The notes: generated by a model from the letters alone, not told the origin. A stretch of 64,000 nt of DNA from Streptosporangium pseudovulgare (GCF_014648055.1 NZ_BMQJ01000014.1:186001-250000); one strand, 5' to 3'; positions 43,916 to 52,264 are shown, numbered from the stretch's first letter. A program made the numbers and translations.

Positions 43916-45760
43916 TCACTCGTACGGGGTGATCTCGGCGATCGCGGTGGCGCCGCCCATCCCGTTGTCCACGCGCAGCCGCAGGTAGCGGGCCTTGACG
44001 CCGTTGAGGCGGACGTCGTTCGGCCCGGTGATCCGAGGCCAGGTCACGTTCGCCGCCTGCGCCCACCAGGTGCCGTCGACGCTGACCTCCAGCACGCCCC
44101 TGAGCGGTGTGCCGGTCATGTTGACGACCGGATTGCCGGCTCCCGAGAGGGCGGTGGCCAGCTTGGGCAGGAACCGGACCGCGGACAGCACGCGCTCCCG
44201 CCCCATGTCCACCGTGATGGTGTGCGGCTGCGCGGGACTCACCGTGGGATCGGCCGCGTCGGGATACCACGAGTGGTAGTAGGTGTACGGATCGCCGTCG
44301 ACCGCGCGTCCGGGATCTCCCGCGACCGGCTTGAACGTGCCGGCCGTGGCGGACAGCTCCGACGGCGGAACCGGGGTTCCCTCGGGCGGCGCGGGCCAGG
44401 CCCCGGGTGCGTACTCCGGCTTCTCCGTCACGATGGGACGGTTCGGGCCCGGACCCGTTCCGGTGACCAGCACGTCGGCGATGACCGCGCCGTGGTCGGA
44501 GTAGAACGGGTACTGCTGGTCCAGGTAGCCGCCCTGGTGGCGAGGCAGGCGCCGCACGTCGGTGCGGGCGCCCAGCACGCGCATCTGCGCCTTGTTGTCG
44601 CGGAAGAGCAGGTAGTCGATGCGGGCGGGGGCGGCGCCGAAGCCGCTCATCGTGCTCCAGGTACGGCCCGGATAGAGCCCGGCGTCGGGGTTGATGTAGC
44701 GGAAGGCGTCGTAGAAGCCGGCGTCGGTGTACTGCTTGGTGTAGGTCCACGGCACGGTCAGCCCGGCGTGTCCGCGGGCGTCGGCGAACTGGCCGCTCCA
44801 GTCCCGGTCCGACCACGCGTTGAAGTCACCGCCCATGATCACGGGAGCGTCGTCCTTGACGTAGTACGGCACCACCTTCTGCAGGATGGCCCGGCCCTGG
44901 GCGTTGCGCTTGGTGTCGTCGTAACCGACGATCGTGTCGATCGTCGGCGAGACCGGCTTGCCGAACCGGGTGTTCACCACGGCGTGGTGCATGGGGGCGA
45001 AGACGGAGTCCTCGTGCCGGGACCAGACGGTGAAGGCGTGGACGTACTTGCCGTTGGGCAGCTGCAGCTTGGCGCCGCCGAAGTGGAAGTCGGTGATCTC
45101 GGGCCGTTCGGTGTAGCGCTGGGCGACCTTCAGCTTGGTGAAGAGCCAGAGGTTGCGGTACTTCGCCTCGGTGGCCACCGTGATCGGGACCGAGTTGTAC
45201 AGGTCGGTCGCGGCTCGCCCGGCGTTGAGTCCCTGGAGGATGGCGGTCTCCGAGCCGTAGGCCTCCACGACGAAGAAGACGTCGGGATCGACCTCGTTGA
45301 CGTACTCGATCAGTTGCTTCAGGTTCTCACCGGTGTGGTCCTTGCCGTCGAGCGTGCCTCCGCCGAGGAGGTTCCACGTCATCAGCCGCACCTGCGTGCC
45401 CGCCTGCCCCTGGGCGAAGGCCGCGTCGCTGGCGTCGAGCTCGAACTCGCCCTCCGGCACCACGAAGGGGTGCGACTCCGCCTTGCCGTTCGTCGTGTAC
45501 AGCGTCGCCCGCATCCACACGTACCCCAGGCTCCGCTGCCTGACGGCCATCCTGATCTCGTGGACCTGACCGGTCACCGCCGGCCCGTCCGCCAGGATCG
45601 TGCAGAGCCGGCCCACGTGCTCCGGACCCGGCGTCGTCACGATCTTCCCGTCGCACCGGTAGGAGTACACGAAGCCGCCCGCCGCGGCCGCCCCCGGCAC
45701 GGCCCACGGCAGCAGCAGTACGACGACGGCGATCAGCATCCGCCCTGTCAGTCTCTTCAT
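43916..45760 (-). CDS. Secreted endonuclease/exonuclease/phosphatase domain protein with discoidin domain
   Basis: A 614-residue secreted protein. Residues 1-27 are a signal peptide (MKRLTGRML then a Leu/Val core, cleavage after AAA). A beta-rich region with two Cys (36 and 53) follows. An EEP domain (about 125-432) has TWNL, catalytic Glu166 (VVEAYG), GGDFNAW (310-316) and SDHGAV (421-426). A C-terminal F5/8 type C (discoidin) domain (about 470-614) would bind sugar or lipid. The substrate could be DNA, sphingolipid or inositol phosphate. ATG 45760 fits the signal peptide; ATG 45778 is an alternative. Confidence 0.85.
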   Translation of the reverse strand: MKRLTGRMLIAVVVLLLPWAVPGAAAAGGFVYSYRCDGKIVTTPGPEHVGRLCTILADGPAVTGQVHEIRMAVRQRSLGYVWMRATLYTTNGKAESHPFVVPEGEFELDASDAAFAQGQAGTQVRLMTWNLLGGGTLDGKDHTGENLKQLIEYVNEVDPDVFFVVEAYGSETAILQGLNAGRAATDLYNSVPITVATEAKYRNLWLFTKLKVAQRYTERPEITDFHFGGAKLQLPNGKYVHAFTVWSRHEDSVFAPMHHAVVNTRFGKPVSPTIDTIVGYDDTKRNAQGRAILQKVVPYYVKDDAPVIMGGDFNAWSDRDWSGQFADARGHAGLTVPWTYTKQYTDAGFYDAFRYINPDAGLYPGRTWSTMSGFGAAPARIDYLLFRDNKAQMRVLGARTDVRRLPRHQGGYLDQQYPFYSDHGAVIADVLVTGTGPGPNRPIVTEKPEYAPGAWPAPPEGTPVPPSELSATAGTFKPVAGDPGRAVDGDPYTYYHSWYPDAADPTVSPAQPHTITVDMGRERVLSAVRFLPKLATALSGAGNPVVNMTGTPLRGVLEVSVDGTWWAQAANVTWPRITGPNDVRLNGVKARYLRLRVDNGMGGATAIAEITPYE

Positions 45761-46067
45761 GAAGATCGAATACGTCATCGGCGCAGGGAAATCAATGCCC
45801 GCCCGACCCGGGCATTTCGTACGGCCGGCGGAACGGGAGGCGAAGCCGTGACCCGGCGGCGGATCCTGCTGTTCGTCAGCCCGCCTCCGGCGGGGACGGC
45901 ATCTCGGCGGACGATGGACCGGGCACAGATCGATGATCGCCAAAAGGGCGCCACGGGCGAGGCCCCGCATGAAAGCCCAGGTCAGAGGGTTACGTTGGGA
46001 TGAGACGCGACAACGTGGGGCACCGGCGGCCGGGGCGGGCCGCACGAGGGGGGCGCCTGGAGGATCC
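45761..46067. promoter_or_regulatory. Divergent intergenic region with ACGTTG inverted repeat
   Basis: About 307 bp between the endonuclease/phosphatase gene and the YhiM-like gene. The only structure I see is ACGTTG-N13-CAACGT at 45992-46016. A TACGTT box overlaps its left arm and could drive the YhiM-like gene. No gene is apparent. Confidence 0.45.
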
Positions 46068-46535
46068 ATGAACTTCGCGGTGAGTGTCCTGTTCCGCGCC
46101 ATACCCCTGGTGTTCGGAGCGATCTGTCTCGCCTACGGTCTCTACATCAGGAGCGGCGGCGCGGACGCCGGCCACTTCGTCGCGGGTTATGTGAACGTCG
46201 CGCTGGGCCTGTACGTCCTGCTGGGCTCCGACAGGCCCTACCGCATCGCGCCCGGCTTCATCCTGATCGGCCTCGCGCTGGTCTGCTTCAGCATCCTGTC
46301 CAAGGTGCTCCTGCCGGCCCTGGTGTGGCGCCGTTCCTTCCCGCTCGCCGACCGCATCCCCATCCTGCCGATCATCACCGCGCTGACCTGTCTTTTCTTC
46401 TCCGCCTTCCTGTTCGAGGCCGCCGTCACCGATCCGCAGTTCTTCATCCCCGCGCGGGTGATGGTGGGACTGGGCGCGGTGTGCTTCACCCTCTTCTCCA
46501 TCGTCTCGATCCTTGAGGCCGGGACGTCCGGGTGA
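46068..46535 (+). CDS. Short YhiM-like (DUF2776) membrane protein
   Basis: A 155-residue protein with five predicted helices (about residues 7-26, 36-53, 60-82, 98-118, 126-150). The C-terminal half, with SKVLLPALVWRRS, LADRIPILP and VGLGAVCFTLFSIVSILEAG, matches the E. coli inner membrane protein YhiM as I remember it, and the first 45 residues resemble its N-terminus. YhiM is about 350 residues, so this looks like a compact form lacking the internal repeats. YhiM is linked to acid and temperature survival in E. coli; the biochemical role is unknown. The ATG has GGAGG five bases upstream. Confidence 0.75.
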   Translation: MNFAVSVLFRAIPLVFGAICLAYGLYIRSGGADAGHFVAGYVNVALGLYVLLGSDRPYRIAPGFILIGLALVCFSILSKVLLPALVWRRSFPLADRIPILPIITALTCLFFSAFLFEAAVTDPQFFIPARVMVGLGAVCFTLFSIVSILEAGTSG

Positions 46536-46582
46536 CCGGACTCACCGCGTGACCGGACTCACCGCGTGACCGGGCTCACCGC
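46532..46582. repeat. 17-bp tandem repeat over the end of the YhiM-like gene
   Basis: Three copies of GTGACCGGACTCACCGC, with one substitution in copy 3, followed by a partial fourth copy. Each unit holds a GTGA...TCAC inverted pair. The TGA stop codon of the YhiM-like gene is part of the first unit. Confidence 0.7.
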
Positions 46583-46680
46583 GTGACGGGACGCCGGCCG
46601 TGGCGACGGCGTCCCGTACGGCCAGGCCGCGGTCCCGCCGCCGCCCCGGTGGACTCCGGCGCTCCGGCCGGGTCGCCGCC

Positions 46681-47271
46681 TCAGGTACGTCCGGCCTCCT
46701 GTGCCACGTGCTCCAGCCGGGCGCGGTAGTCCTCCCACCACGACCGGTCGCCCGGCGGCAGGTTGCTGCCGTCCTGCCGCAGTCCGGCGGCCCCGTCGAT
46801 GAGCTCCCGGACGATGTCGGCGTGCCCGGCGTGCCGGTCGGTCTCGGCGATCATGTGGATCAGGATCCGGTGCAGGGTCACCTCGTTCCGCCCGTCGGGC
46901 CACCACGGCACCCGGCCGGCCGCGTCCAGCTCCAGCGCCTCGATCGTCGCGTCCGAATGCGCCCACACCCGGCGGTACAGCGCGACGATCTCCTCACGCG
47001 ACTCCTCGGCGGTCGCCCACATGTCCGCGTTGGCTTCGGCATCCTCCTCCATCCAGGGCAGCGGTTCGGGGAACGGCCTGCCGAAGACGTCACCGAAGTA
47101 CCCGGCCTCGGTGCCGGCCACATGCTTGACCAGCCCGAGAAGATTGGTCCCGGTGGGGGTCATCGGCCGGCGGATGTCGTACTCCGGCAGTCCGTCGAGC
47201 TTCCAGAGCAGGGCCTCGCGGGAGACCTTCAGGTAACGGTGAAGATCCGACTTCGGATCCGATGCAGTCAT
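46681..47271 (-). CDS. DinB-family (DUF664) protein
   Basis: A 196-residue four-helix-bundle protein of the DinB/DUF664 group. The three metal-binding His positions are visible: LVKHVAGTE (about residue 49), then ILIHMIAETDRHAGHAD near residues 136-148. Such proteins are linked to thiol-dependent transfer (bacillithiol or mycothiol) or damage response; the particular reaction is unknown. The ATG at 47271 has AGGA eight bases upstream; ATG 47280 is an alternative. Divergent from the DUF488 gene. Confidence 0.87.
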   Translation of the reverse strand: MTASDPKSDLHRYLKVSREALLWKLDGLPEYDIRRPMTPTGTNLLGLVKHVAGTEAGYFGDVFGRPFPEPLPWMEEDAEANADMWATAEESREEIVALYRRVWAHSDATIEALELDAAGRVPWWPDGRNEVTLHRILIHMIAETDRHAGHADIVRELIDGAAGLRQDGSNLPPGDRSWWEDYRARLEHVAQEAGRT

Positions 47272-47346
47272 GCCGGACATCCTGCCACCCTGTGTCGCGA
47301 GCCGGTCCACCGCTTCCGCGGCGCTCCGCCCGGGTAGATCCCGGGG

Positions 47347-47715
47347 ATGGGGGACATCATCGTCAGACGGGTGTACGACGACGGCGGGCAGGTCGAGGGG
47401 GCGGCTTTCCTGGTGGACGGGATGTGGCCGCGCGGCGTGCGGAAGGAGGACCTGGAGCGGGTCCGGTGGGTCCGCGACCTCGCGCCCTCGGCGGAGCTGC
47501 GGCGCTGGTTCGGGCACCGCCCGGAGCGGTTCGCGGAGTTCCGCCGCCGCTACCGCGAGGAGCTGGACGGCGAGGCGGACGCCGTCCGCCCGCTGCTGGA
47601 GGCCGCGCGCCACGGGCCGGTCACGCTGCTGTACGCGGCCAGGGACACCGAGCACAACAACGCCGTGGTGCTGCGGGAATATCTGCGCGACCGGCTCGCC
47701 GGGCCGGACGGCTGA
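47347..47715 (+). CDS. DUF488 family protein
   Basis: A 122-residue protein of the small DUF488 family (E. coli YeaO-like). Family features are visible: VRRVYD near the N-terminus, FLVDGMWPRGVRKEDL (about 22-37), and LYAARDTEHNNAVVLREYL (about 94-112). The function of the family is not established; the Arg and Trp-Pro-Arg-Gly motif suggests nucleic acid or phosphate binding. A single gene, 75 bp from the divergent DinB gene. Confidence 0.85.
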   Translation: MGDIIVRRVYDDGGQVEGAAFLVDGMWPRGVRKEDLERVRWVRDLAPSAELRRWFGHRPERFAEFRRRYREELDGEADAVRPLLEAARHGPVTLLYAARDTEHNNAVVLREYLRDRLAGPDG

Positions 47716-47827
47716 CCCTCTCCGCCGCCTCCGGGGGCCCCAGGCGTCTTCAAGGCCGCCGATGGCGTCACCATCGCATGAGCGGTACGGCCGGAAGCCG
47801 ATCACGATGGGCCGGAAACGCGACCGG

Positions 47828-47833
47828 TACGGT
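47828..47833 (+). promoter_or_regulatory. -10 box of the VOC gene
   Basis: TACGGT ends six bases before the ATG at 47840. A leaderless transcript is predicted. Confidence 0.55.
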
Positions 47834-47839
47834 GCGATC

Positions 47840-48220
47840 ATGCATCGAAGCCGCGTCTACGCCCTTCTGATCGACGCTCCCGAGGCCGAGGCCGCCGACG
47901 CGGCGGCCTTCTGGTCCGCCGCGCTCGGCGTGCGGACGGAACTCCTCCCCTCCGAGCCGCAGTTCGTCACGCTGCACGAGGCCCTGCCCGGACTGATCAC
48001 CGCCGTCCAGTCGGTCGACGACGCGCCCCGCTTCCACCTCGACATCGAGACCGACGACGTCGAGGCCGAGACCGCGCGCCTGGTCGGGCTCGGCGCCACA
48101 CAGGTGTCGCGGTGGCAGGAGTGTCGCGTGCTGCGGGTGCCCGGCGGGCACCTGGTCTGCGTCCTGCCCGTGGAGAGCGACCGGGAGGTCTTCGAGACCC
48201 AGGCCAAGATCTGGCCCTGA
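47840..48220 (+). CDS. VOC (glyoxalase-like) protein
   Basis: A 126-residue VOC-fold protein with a single module. The pattern ALLIDAPEAEAADAAAFWSAALG at the start, FHLDIETDDVEAE in the middle and VLRVPGGHLVCVLPV at the end fits the glyoxalase-like group with a conserved Glu/His pair. Metal ligands are not fully conserved. Function unknown. The start is fixed by the TACGGT box six bases upstream. Confidence 0.82.
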   Translation: MHRSRVYALLIDAPEAEAADAAAFWSAALGVRTELLPSEPQFVTLHEALPGLITAVQSVDDAPRFHLDIETDDVEAETARLVGLGATQVSRWQECRVLRVPGGHLVCVLPVESDREVFETQAKIWP

Positions 48221-48291
48221 TCCCGCTCCCCCGCCCGCGGAGCCGGCCGGCCGGGCCCACGCCCGGCTGAACGGCGGAGAACCGGCGGAGG

Positions 48292-49293
48292 TCAGTGCGC
48301 GACGGTGACCACGATCTTGCCGACCTGGGCGTTCGACTCCAGGTACCGGTGGGCCTCGACGATCTCGCTCAGGTCGAAGGTGCGGTCCACCACGGCCCGG
48401 AACGCGCCCGAACGCAGCCCGGAGGTCACGAACGCCGCCGCCCGGCGCAGCCGTTCGGGCCGGCTCGCCGTCTCGATCATGGTGTACGTCCGCATGTTCA
48501 GCGCGGGCATCCCGAGCTCGATGCCCGGGTAGGGGGTGGGCTCGCCGCTCAGCGCGCCGTACACCAGGAGCGTGCCGTCGTCGGCCACCACCCGGGCCAG
48601 GTCCCGCACGCCGGGGCCGGCGACGGCGTCGAAGACGAACTCGGCGCCCCGGCCGCCGGTCGCCGCCAGCACCCGCTCGGCCACGTCCTCCGATCCGGTG
48701 ACGATCACCTCCGCCGCGCCCTCCTTCAGCAGCGCCTCCTTCTTGGCGGCGGTGCGGGTGAGGGCGATCGGCGTGGCACCGACGCGGTCGGCGACGTGGA
48801 TGGCGGCCAGTCCCACACTGCTGGAGGCCGCGTTCAGCACGACCGTGTCCCCCGGCCGCATCCCGCCGACCTCCACCAAGGCGCCGTAGGCCGTCAGGTA
48901 CGGCATCCACACCGCCGCGCCCTCGACGGCGCCGATCCCCTCGGGGCGGTGCAGCACCGACGCCGCGGGCACGATCGCCCGTTCGGCGTAGACCCCGTGG
49001 CCGTTCTGCGAGAACCCGGGCACGGTGCTGACCGGCTGCCCGGGCCGGAACCCCTCGACGCCCTCGCCGACCGCCTCCACCACGCCCGCTGCCTCGGTGC
49101 CCAGCCGGGCGGGGAACCGCTTCACCGGCTCGATGTAGTGGCCGGTGCGGAACAGCACCTCGGCCCGGTTCAGTCCGATCGCGTCCACGCGGATCCGGAC
49201 CTCGCCCGGGCCCGGCTCACCGACCTCCACGTCCTCCAGCCTCATCACCTCGGGGCCGCCGAGCTCGTGGAACAGCACCGTCTTCGCCGTCAT
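48292..49293 (-). CDS. Zinc-independent medium-chain dehydrogenase (quinone oxidoreductase family)
   Basis: A 333-residue MDR-family enzyme. GTEAAGVVEAVGEGV is at about residues 65-79. The NAD(P)-binding region is LNAASSSVGLAAIHVA (about 155-170), with Ser replacing the first Gly of the usual pattern. There is no structural zinc Cys cluster, as in NADPH:quinone reductases and enoyl reductases. The substrate is not predictable. The ATG has GGAGGAAG upstream. Its promoter region contains three TACGAT half-sites, but no regulator gene is adjacent. Confidence 0.88.
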   Translation of the reverse strand: MTAKTVLFHELGGPEVMRLEDVEVGEPGPGEVRIRVDAIGLNRAEVLFRTGHYIEPVKRFPARLGTEAAGVVEAVGEGVEGFRPGQPVSTVPGFSQNGHGVYAERAIVPAASVLHRPEGIGAVEGAAVWMPYLTAYGALVEVGGMRPGDTVVLNAASSSVGLAAIHVADRVGATPIALTRTAAKKEALLKEGAAEVIVTGSEDVAERVLAATGGRGAEFVFDAVAGPGVRDLARVVADDGTLLVYGALSGEPTPYPGIELGMPALNMRTYTMIETASRPERLRRAAAFVTSGLRSGAFRAVVDRTFDLSEIVEAHRYLESNAQVGKIVVTVAH

Positions 49294-49337
49294 GTCGTTC
49301 TTCCTCCGTAAGAGACGATGATCGACTCAAGCACGTA

Positions 49338-49374
49338 AGTACGATAGGTGTCAAACTACGATGTCCATCGTACT
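49338..49374. promoter_or_regulatory. TACGAT palindromes upstream of the dehydrogenase gene
   Basis: AGTACGAT and ATCGTACT form outer arms 21 bp apart; inside, TACGAT-GTCC-ATCGTA is a second perfect palindrome. A TTGACA box on the minus strand lies between the half-sites. This is the layout of a repressor site on a promoter. Confidence 0.55.
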
Positions 49375-49540
49375 AAGGGGCCCCGGCGCCGAACGCGCCC
49401 CTCGACGCCCTGACGTGCCGCAACCGCGTCCTAACGGGGTTCCCGACCCTCCCGGCGACCCGGCGGGACGTCCCCCGCCGCGCCCGACGCGCCGTACGGC
49501 GGGCTTCCCCGCGGGGCCTGCCGTACGGCGGGCGCGGCGG

Positions 49541-51226
49541 TCAGGCGTACACGGTCGCCGGCGCCCCGAACCACCGGACCAGGGCGGCGCGGAGGGCCTC
49601 GCGCTCGGCGGAGTCGGGGCGGGGCGACGAGGAGGCCCAGGCGACGTAGCAGTCGGGCCGCAGCAGCAGGGCCGTGACCTCGCCGGACCCACCTTCACCG
49701 CCGGACCCCCCGTCGCCGTCCGGGTCGCCCGAGCCGTCGGAGCCGCGCGGGCCGGCCGGGCCGTCCTGGGCATCCGGGGCGTTCATGGCCGCCGGGTTCA
49801 TGAGGCGCGCGGTGACGGCCTTGACCCGGTCGTCCCACCCGGCCGCCTCCCCGGCGAGGGACGCGTCCCCGGTCAGGTCCAGCAGCAGCGGCCGGGCGTC
49901 CGCGGTCAACTCGGCGAGCCGTACCGGACCGGTGTCGTCGCCGGTGTCGAGTGACAGGTCGGGGGCCCACCGGCCCACCAGGGGGTGGGCGTCGCCCCCG
50001 CCCATGTCGTAGCGGATGTCCGCCCCGGCCATGGTGCCGGCGATGTGCCGGACGACGTTCCGGTCGCCGAGCAGCTCGGTGAACAGCCGGCGCAGCGCGG
50101 TGACCTCCTCACCCGGGGCGACCAGCGCGGACTGTGCCTGGGTGTGCATGACGACCCGCTCGGCCGCCGGCCGCCGTTCGGCCTCGTAGCTGTCCAGCAG
50201 GCCGGGCGGGGCCCAGCCGCGGATCTCGGCGGCGAGCTTCCAGCCGAGGTTGGTCACATCCTGCAGGCCCAGGTTCAGTCCTGGGCCGCCGATCGCCGAG
50301 TGCACGTGGGCCGCGTCGCCGGCCAGCAGCACCCGGCCGTCCCGGAACCGGTCGGCCAGCCGGGTGTTGCCGCCGACCAGGCGGCGCGTCAGGTGCGGGC
50401 CGGGCCCGGTGGACGGGCCGAGGGGGAGGTCGGCTCCCAGGACCCGGCGGACGCTCTCCCGCAGCTCCTCCAGGGTCAGCGGCGGCTGCCCGCCGTCCTC
50501 GGCGACACCGGGCTCCCACTCCATGGTGGTCACCAGGGGCGAGCGGCCGGGGAAGGGCGCGAAGACGAACAGCCCGTGCCCGGTGCGGTGGTGCATGAAC
50601 GGCGGGACGAGCCCGTAGCCGGGCACGTTCAGCCCGCCGGTGGCCGGGTCCACCAGCTCCGACGGCACGGTGACGGACGCGACGCGGGAGACCGTGGAGT
50701 CCCGTGTCACGCCGGGGAAGCCGATCCCCGCCAGCTTCCGCGTCACGCTGCGCCCGCCGTCGGCCCCGACGAGGTAGCGGGCCCGCAGCCGGTAGGGGCC
50801 GCCGGGCCCGGTGACGTCGGCGACGACCTCCTCGGCGTCCTGCGACAGGCCGGTGAGCTCGTGTCCCCGGCGGATCTCGAAGCCCAGCTCGGCGGCGCGC
50901 TCCTCCAGAACCTGCTCGACGCGCTGCTGCGGCGTCCCCAGGATGTAGAGCGGGTTGTCGTCCAGCGTGCTCAGGTCGAGCGGCAGCGCGCCGAACACGA
51001 ACGCGGGCACCGGCCGGGGCGGCTCGGTGCCACCGCTGAGCCGCCCGTACAGGCCCCGGCGGTCGAGCATCCGCACCACCTGGCCGACCAGGCCGTTGGC
51101 GCGGTTCTCGGTGGTACGCGCGGGCAGCCGCTCCAACACGATCGGCCGCACTCCGGCCAGGCTCAGCTCGCAGGCCAGCATCAGCCCGTTGGGGCCGGCG
51201 CCGGCGATGACCACGTCTGCGGACAT
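49541..51226 (-). CDS. FAD-dependent aromatic monooxygenase
   Basis: A 561-residue group A flavin hydroxylase. GAGPNGLMLACELSLAG (FAD, residues about 8-24), the DG motif VGADGGRS (about 165), and the GD motif LAGDAAHVHSAIGGPGLNLGLQD (about 300-322) are in order. The C-terminal 150 residues are a thioredoxin-like domain, interrupted by a 30-residue Gly/Asp/Ser insert (about residues 490-520). Homologs hydroxylate polyketides, phenols or rifampicin; the compound here is unknown. A TetR gene lies upstream. The ATG has GAGGAGG at ideal spacing. Confidence 0.88.
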   Translation of the reverse strand: MSADVVIAGAGPNGLMLACELSLAGVRPIVLERLPARTTENRANGLVGQVVRMLDRRGLYGRLSGGTEPPRPVPAFVFGALPLDLSTLDDNPLYILGTPQQRVEQVLEERAAELGFEIRRGHELTGLSQDAEEVVADVTGPGGPYRLRARYLVGADGGRSVTRKLAGIGFPGVTRDSTVSRVASVTVPSELVDPATGGLNVPGYGLVPPFMHHRTGHGLFVFAPFPGRSPLVTTMEWEPGVAEDGGQPPLTLEELRESVRRVLGADLPLGPSTGPGPHLTRRLVGGNTRLADRFRDGRVLLAGDAAHVHSAIGGPGLNLGLQDVTNLGWKLAAEIRGWAPPGLLDSYEAERRPAAERVVMHTQAQSALVAPGEEVTALRRLFTELLGDRNVVRHIAGTMAGADIRYDMGGGDAHPLVGRWAPDLSLDTGDDTGPVRLAELTADARPLLLDLTGDASLAGEAAGWDDRVKAVTARLMNPAAMNAPDAQDGPAGPRGSDGSGDPDGDGGSGGEGGSGEVTALLLRPDCYVAWASSSPRPDSAEREALRAALVRWFGAPATVYA

Positions 51227-51255
51227 GGTGGTTCCTCCTCTGTGGGATGGGGGGA

Positions 51256-51282
51256 TTCGGGTCCCGGAGGTCCGGGCCCGAA
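51256..51282. promoter_or_regulatory. Palindrome in the monooxygenase leader
   Basis: Left half TTCGGGTCCCGGA and right half TCCGGGCCCGAA are complementary apart from one extra T in the left half. It lies 30-56 bp before the ATG, so it could be the TetR operator or an mRNA hairpin. Confidence 0.5.
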
Positions 51283-51385
51283 CGAAAGAGGGTTCGCCCC
51301 GCGATTCGCCGCTGACGCACGGTGTGCGAGGGCGGCCATGACGGACCACCCGGGCGACGGGCCGGTGGCCGCGCCCGGGTGCGGG

Positions 51386-51531
51386 GCCCGGCGGGAGTCG
51401 GGCCTCTCAGGCGGGATTCCCGGGGGCCGGGCCGATCAGGGCCGGTGGGTCCTGGTACGCGGCCCGGCGGGGATCGGGCCTCTCAGGCGGGACTCTCCGG
51501 GCCGGGCCGGTCAGGGCCGGCGGGTCCGGGA
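51386..51531. repeat. Imperfect 76-bp-period direct repeat
   Basis: Two copies of about 70 bp, beginning GCCCGGCGGGAGTCGGGCC and GCCCGGCGGGGATCGGGCC, both containing CTCTCAGGCGGGA and ending near GGGCCGGTGGGTCC/GGGCCGGCGGGTCC. They are about 90% identical. Confidence 0.65.
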
Positions 51532-51574
51532 GACTCGGGGGATCGACGAGGACCGGAAGGCGGAGGAACCGCTC

Positions 51575-52258
51575 TCAGGGCCGGGGACCGGCGGCCTCCT
51601 CACGGTCCGGCACCGGCAGCCCCGCGGCGAGCTGGCCGAGCGCGTCGCGGAGCAGCGGCCCGAACGGCACGGGCGGGTCGGCCCGCAGCCAGCGCTCCAT
51701 GACCAGGCTGACGGCCGCGCCGACCGCGCCGGACACCAGCCGCGGATACAGGTCGCGGACGACGTCGGTGCCGGTGCGCTCGGCGATCGCCGCGGCGAGC
51801 TCCGCCTCGGCGGCCGCGTTCGCCTTGAACATCTCACCCTGCAGCGAAGGCTCACTGATCATCAGGCTGACGCCGGTGATCCACCTCCGGTCGGGCGCCC
51901 GTCCCCCGTCGACCGCGCCACCGACCGCGTCGCCGGACGTGTCCCCGGGCGAGAACTGGGTCTGCACCGCGTTGCGGATCGCCTCCCACAGCGGCTCGGA
52001 CTCCGGCCGGGCGCGCAGCTCCTCCGCGACCCGGCGGGCGCGGTCGAGGTGCCGGGCGGCGATCGCCTCGCCCTTGCCGGAGAAGTAGTTGTTGAAGGTG
52101 CGGGGTGAGACCCCGGCCTCGGCTGCGATGTCCTCCACCCGGACGGCGTCCAGCCCGCGCTCGACGACCAGGCGGATGGTCGCCCAGCTCAGCGCGGCAC
52201 GGGTCTCCTGCTTCTTGCGCTCCCGAAGTCCCGGCCGTTCGGATTTCCCGGTGTCCAT
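51575..52258 (-). CDS. TetR-family regulator
   Basis: A 227-residue TetR regulator: HTH at about residues 15-65 (RKKQETRAALSWATIRL, then VEDIAAEAGVSPRTFNNYF) and a helical ligand domain with a Gly/Asp-rich loop (about 115-130). It lies upstream of the monooxygenase gene in the same direction and is its likely repressor. The ATG lies six bases after a TACGGT box; a longer in-frame extension would start before this promoter. It is divergent from the DUF1453-like/histidine kinase genes. Confidence 0.87.
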   Translation of the reverse strand: MDTGKSERPGLRERKKQETRAALSWATIRLVVERGLDAVRVEDIAAEAGVSPRTFNNYFSGKGEAIAARHLDRARRVAEELRARPESEPLWEAIRNAVQTQFSPGDTSGDAVGGAVDGGRAPDRRWITGVSLMISEPSLQGEMFKANAAAEAELAAAIAERTGTDVVRDLYPRLVSGAVGAAVSLVMERWLRADPPVPFGPLLRDALGQLAAGLPVPDREEAAGPRP

Positions 52259-52264
52259 GGGACC

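Larger units (their letters stand above)
51227..51574. promoter_or_regulatory. Regulatory gap between TetR and monooxygenase genes
   Basis: About 348 bp without a gene. It holds a candidate operator/hairpin at 51256-51282 and an imperfect direct repeat with a 76-bp period at 51386-51531. The monooxygenase promoter must lie here. Confidence 0.55.
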
